Source of the DNA: JAILLW01 sp045629045
GTDB taxonomy: Bacteria; Bacillota; Clostridia; Lachnospirales; Lachnospiraceae
NCBI GenBank assembly: GCA_045629045.1
Contig: JAZQQM010000004.1
Span: 186,001-250,000 of the forward strand
Direction of reading: 5' to 3'
Length of the DNA: 64,000 nt
A program made the position numbers and the translations under genes. The notes beneath the pieces are model-generated. The model made no database searches and was not told the DNA's origin. It saw only the letters and a program-made list of their open reading frames with translations. Below are positions 61,825-64,000 of this stretch, one piece after another; the stretch's first letter is position 1, and each line of letters opens with the position of its first letter.

Positions 61825-62562
61825 ATGCGTAATTTTAAACTGACATTGCAGTACGACGGCCTTAAATACAGAGGCTGGCAATCTCAAAAGGATGAAGATA
61901 ATACAATACAGACTAAGCTTGAGACACTCCTATCACGTCTTCTTGATGAAGAGATAGAGGTTATCGGTGCAGGAAGAACCGACGCGGGCGTACACGCCCG
62001 TGCTATGGTGTGCAATTTTAAGTCTAAGACCAGATTAAGCAAGGAACAGTTGCTTACTAAAATTCGTGAGTATCTTCCCCATGATATCGGTGCCATATCC
62101 CTTGAAGTTGTACCGGATAAGTTCCATTCCAGATTTTCGGCTAAGGCCAAGACCTATAAGTACAGGATATGGACCTCTGATAACCCCTGCGTTTTTGAAA
62201 GAAATTATGTGTACAGATTCTTAGAGCCGCTTGATATTGTACAAATGCGAAAGGCAGCGGAATATCTAATGGGAGAGCATGATTTTACCGCATTTACCAC
62301 TAACAAGCATATGAAGAAATCCGCTGTCAGAAATGTGGACAAAATTGATTTTGAAAAGTCGGATGATGAATTGATTATATCCTTTCACGGAGACGGCTTC
62401 CTGTACAACATGGTACGCATCATGACAGGCACGCTGCTTGAGGTGGGAACCGGAAAGAAAAGCCCTGAGGATATTCCGAAAATCCTTGAATCCAAGATAC
62501 GTGAGAATGCAGGTTTTACGGCACCGGCTCACGGCCTTATTTTGTATGAAATAGAATATTAA
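61825..62562 (+). CDS. truA: tRNA pseudouridine(38-40) synthase
   Basis: 245 residues, family length. LQYDGLKYRGWQSQ at the N-terminus and GAGRTDAGVHA with the catalytic Asp near 52; FHSRFSAKAKTYKYRIW and FHGDGFLYNMVRIMTGTLLEVG follow. Forms pseudouridine at positions 38-40 of the anticodon arm. AAGGAG precedes the ATG. Confidence 0.96.
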   Translation: MRNFKLTLQYDGLKYRGWQSQKDEDNTIQTKLETLLSRLLDEEIEVIGAGRTDAGVHARAMVCNFKSKTRLSKEQLLTKIREYLPHDIGAISLEVVPDKFHSRFSAKAKTYKYRIWTSDNPCVFERNYVYRFLEPLDIVQMRKAAEYLMGEHDFTAFTTNKHMKKSAVRNVDKIDFEKSDDELIISFHGDGFLYNMVRIMTGTLLEVGTGKKSPEDIPKILESKIRENAGFTAPAHGLILYEIEY

Positions 62563-62563
62563 A

Positions 62564-62589
62564 GATACTGCAGAATCCTCTGCAGTATC
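62564..62589 (+). terminator. Hairpin after truA, probable weak terminator
   Basis: GATACTGCAG, AATCCT loop, CTGCAGTATC: a perfect 10-bp stem immediately after the truA stop, followed by CTTAATT rather than a T run. Confidence 0.5.
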
Positions 62590-62724
62590 CTTAATTGAAA
62601 ACTAATCCTGTGGTATAATATAGTTTTGGTAATAGTGTTTAAAGAGAATTGGGTATGGACTTTCAATTCTGGGTATTGCAGTAGGATTGTTAGTCTTTTT
62701 TATAAATGGCCGGTTGAATAAATA

Positions 62725-63066
62725 ATGAAAAAGCGTATTACGGAATACCTGAACAGAATAGATAAGATACTTAGTGATGATCCGGCAGACATTGATTATA
62801 AGAGGCTCCTTGAGGAACATCTTACGCAAATCGCCTTTTTTCAGCACGAGCGACTGATACATCTTCTTGTGACACTTGCATTTGCGATTCTGACAGTAGC
62901 GTCAGTTTTGGCGATTGTAATAAGTGGGTATTTACCCCTTGCGGCCCTTGCATTACTGCTTCTTGTATTGCTTGTTCCTTATGTTGCTCATTATTATCTT
63001 CTTGAAAACGGTGTTCAGAAGATGTATGCGCAATATGACGAAATACTCCGCAGAGCCAACAGATAA
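62725..63066 (+). CDS. Small two-span membrane protein of unknown function
   Basis: 113 residues. A helical, charged N-terminus (1-40), two adjacent hydrophobic segments (about 45-68 and 70-92) and a helical C-terminus. Resembles conserved small membrane proteins of Lachnospiraceae, but I know no name. An extended -10 (TGGTATAAT, about 62611-62619) may supply its own transcript. No clear ribosome binding site: CGGTTGAATAAATA precedes the ATG. Confidence 0.6.
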   Translation: MKKRITEYLNRIDKILSDDPADIDYKRLLEEHLTQIAFFQHERLIHLLVTLAFAILTVASVLAIVISGYLPLAALALLLLVLLVPYVAHYYLLENGVQKMYAQYDEILRRANR

Positions 63067-63101
63067 ATGTATTTGCCGATATTCATCCGATTAAAGAAAT
63101 A

Positions 63102-63124
63102 TATCTGTCGGTTTCCGACAGATA
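63102..63124. other. Perfect 10-bp hairpin before the phosphatase gene
   Basis: TATCTGTCGG, TTT loop, CCGACAGATA, ending 19 nt before the ATG at 63144. Without a T run; it may affect translation or mRNA stability. Confidence 0.5.
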
Positions 63125-63143
63125 CTTATAGAAAGAGATATTT

Positions 63144-63692
63144 ATGTTGTATATAATTAGGCACGGTCTTACTGACTGGAACGTGCGTCATAAATTACAG
63201 GGACAGACTGAAACAGGTCTTAATGACGAAGGTATCGCAATGGCTAAAGAAGCCCGCGACAGATACAAAGATATACACTTTGACATTTGCTACTGTTCAC
63301 CTATATTAAGAGCAAGACAAACGGCCCAAATTCTTCTTGAAGGTCGAGATATTGAGATTAATTATGATGACAGATTAAAGGAAATCAAATTCGGCGCCTT
63401 CGAAGGTGTCGAAAATGCATATCATTTAAAGGACAGTCCGATTGTCAATTTCTTCAAAGATCCCGAGAATTATGTAGCGCCCGAAGGCGGAGAGAGCATT
63501 AAGGAACTTGCATCCAGAACCGGTGAGTTTCTTAATGAAGTTGCCCTTCCCTTGGTAGAGGAAGGCAAAGATGTTCTCATTGTGGGACACGGTGCCATGA
63601 ATTCAAGTATTGTGATGCAAATTCGAAATAATCCGATTGGTAAGTTCTGGGACGAACCTATTGAAAACTGTGTACTTAAACAACTGATATAA
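63144..63692 (+). CDS. Histidine phosphatase family protein (phosphoglycerate mutase-like)
   Basis: 182 residues. Catalytic motif IIRHGLTDWN with the phospho-acceptor His at 7, SPILRARQTA near 52, EIKFGAFEGV near 81 and the second His in VGHGAMN near 150. Shorter than cofactor-dependent phosphoglycerate mutase; likely a broad phosphatase (CobC/PhoE-like). AAAGAG precedes the ATG. Confidence 0.88.
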   Translation: MLYIIRHGLTDWNVRHKLQGQTETGLNDEGIAMAKEARDRYKDIHFDICYCSPILRARQTAQILLEGRDIEINYDDRLKEIKFGAFEGVENAYHLKDSPIVNFFKDPENYVAPEGGESIKELASRTGEFLNEVALPLVEEGKDVLIVGHGAMNSSIVMQIRNNPIGKFWDEPIENCVLKQLI

Positions 63693-63745
63693 TGCTCCAT
63701 AGATTCCACGGTGCGGAATAGAGCCTAATACGAACGGAAACAAAA

Positions 63746-64000
63746 ATGAAAACCAAGAAATTTGACTGGATTGATTTTATTAAAAAGGTTGCTGTAATAG
63801 CAATTCCGATAGCTATGCAGAACCTGCTTACCACTACCGGAAGCATGGTTGATACCATGATGATAGCCTCGCTTGGAGAAGAAAACGTTGCGGCCGTGGG
63901 ACTTTGCGGACAGTTCGCAACCCTTATGTTCTCCTGTTATTGGGGCTTCGTTGGCGGAGGAATGCTTTTCTTCGGTCAGTACTGGGGTAATAAAGATGAA
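63746..64000 (+). CDS. MATE family efflux transporter, N-terminal part (3' end outside window)
   Basis: 85 codons open to the window edge. The start MKTKKFDWIDFIKKVAVIAIP is followed by IAMQNLLTTTGSMVDTMMIASLGEENVAAVGLCGQ, the first two membrane segments and loop of MATE Na+/H+-drug antiporters (read as two blocks). AACGGAAA upstream is a poor ribosome binding site. Substrate unknown. Confidence 0.85.
   Translation, partial: MKTKKFDWIDFIKKVAVIAIPIAMQNLLTTTGSMVDTMMIASLGEENVAAVGLCGQFATLMFSCYWGFVGGGMLFFGQYWGNKDE

Noticed and set aside
62634..62722. Hydrophobic frame (LSILGIAVGLLVFFINGRLNK region) before the small membrane protein
   Set aside because: No ATG, GTG or TTG start at the right place; could be a remnant but is not callable.

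Overview
The window looks like a chromosomal segment of a low-to-moderate GC Gram-positive anaerobe of the Lachnospiraceae (Butyrivibrio/Pseudobutyrivibrio/Roseburia-like; genus not resolvable by eye). Reasons: strong GGAGG ribosome binding sites, TTGACA-17-TATAAT promoters, lipobox lipoproteins and no outer-membrane genes; the ireB-ruvX-yrzB-RNase J order; a CIRCE-controlled hrcA-grpE-dnaK-dnaJ operon; type III glutamine synthetase; a Lys/Ala/Pro-rich protein with a DUF6465-like tail; and a desulfoferrodoxin, which points to an anaerobe.

Layout. (1) 1-11.9 kb: an AT-rich surface-glycan locus with tightly coupled genes: the tail of a FAD-dependent oxidoreductase, five large polytopic proteins with GT-C-like features, and GT11, GT4 and GT2 glycosyltransferases. 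(2) 11.8-15.9 kb, minus strand: acyltransferase-3, ferredoxin-type aldo/keto reductase, serine beta-lactamase-like hydrolase, desulfoferrodoxin with an unusual insertion. (3) 16.2-21.8 kb: a secreted or anchored protein, a LexA-like XRE regulator, then prmA-rsmE-cysteine desulfurase-thiI (translation and tRNA thiolation). (4) 21.9-26.5 kb: lipoprotein, a palindromic repeat element, mtaB, a divergent HPr-like gene and a second DUF6020-like membrane protein. (5) 26.6-36.95 kb: a long run of co-directional genes, ireB-ruvX-yrzB-rnj-ylbF-mltG-like-trmR-trhP-glnN-C39-like protein-aminotransferase-PAP2. (6) 37-40.2 kb: the DUF6465-like protein and an ABCG-like transporter pair. (7) 40.16-40.77 kb: two adjacent palindromic repeat elements. 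(8) 40.8-46.7 kb: heat-shock operon and nth. (9) 47.4-51.25 kb: a 35-residue membrane peptide, a VanW protein, a lone AIR-synthase C-domain, Lrp and an aminotransferase. (10) 51.3-56.2 kb: a second sugar/glycan operon (FAD oxidoreductase, two GT2s, DegT aminotransferase, NAD epimerase), then tRNA-Gln(CUG). (11) 56.5-60.6 kb: lipoprotein, a strictly phased array of TCCGTAA boxes, a double alpha/beta hydrolase and an AraC-GGDEF protein. (12) 60.7-61.8 kb: an XRE-MNT/HEPN toxin-antitoxin pair. (13) 61.8-64 kb: truA, a small membrane protein, a histidine phosphatase and the start of a MATE transporter.

The most unusual items are the array at 57347-57637 (ten 7-bp boxes in alternating orientation, with start-to-start steps of exactly 32/31 bp, about three helical turns), which ends just upstream of a probable promoter of the double hydrolase; the 317-327 bp palindromic elements bounded by TGTGACA...TGTCACA repeats, whose arms differ between copies while each keeps its own self-complementarity; the AraC-GGDEF fusion; the desulfoferrodoxin insertion; and the clustered GT-C-like membrane proteins.

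All calls come from reading the sequence and recalling family motifs; no database search was run. Family numbers (GT, DUF, PF) are recognition-based and carry the stated confidence.
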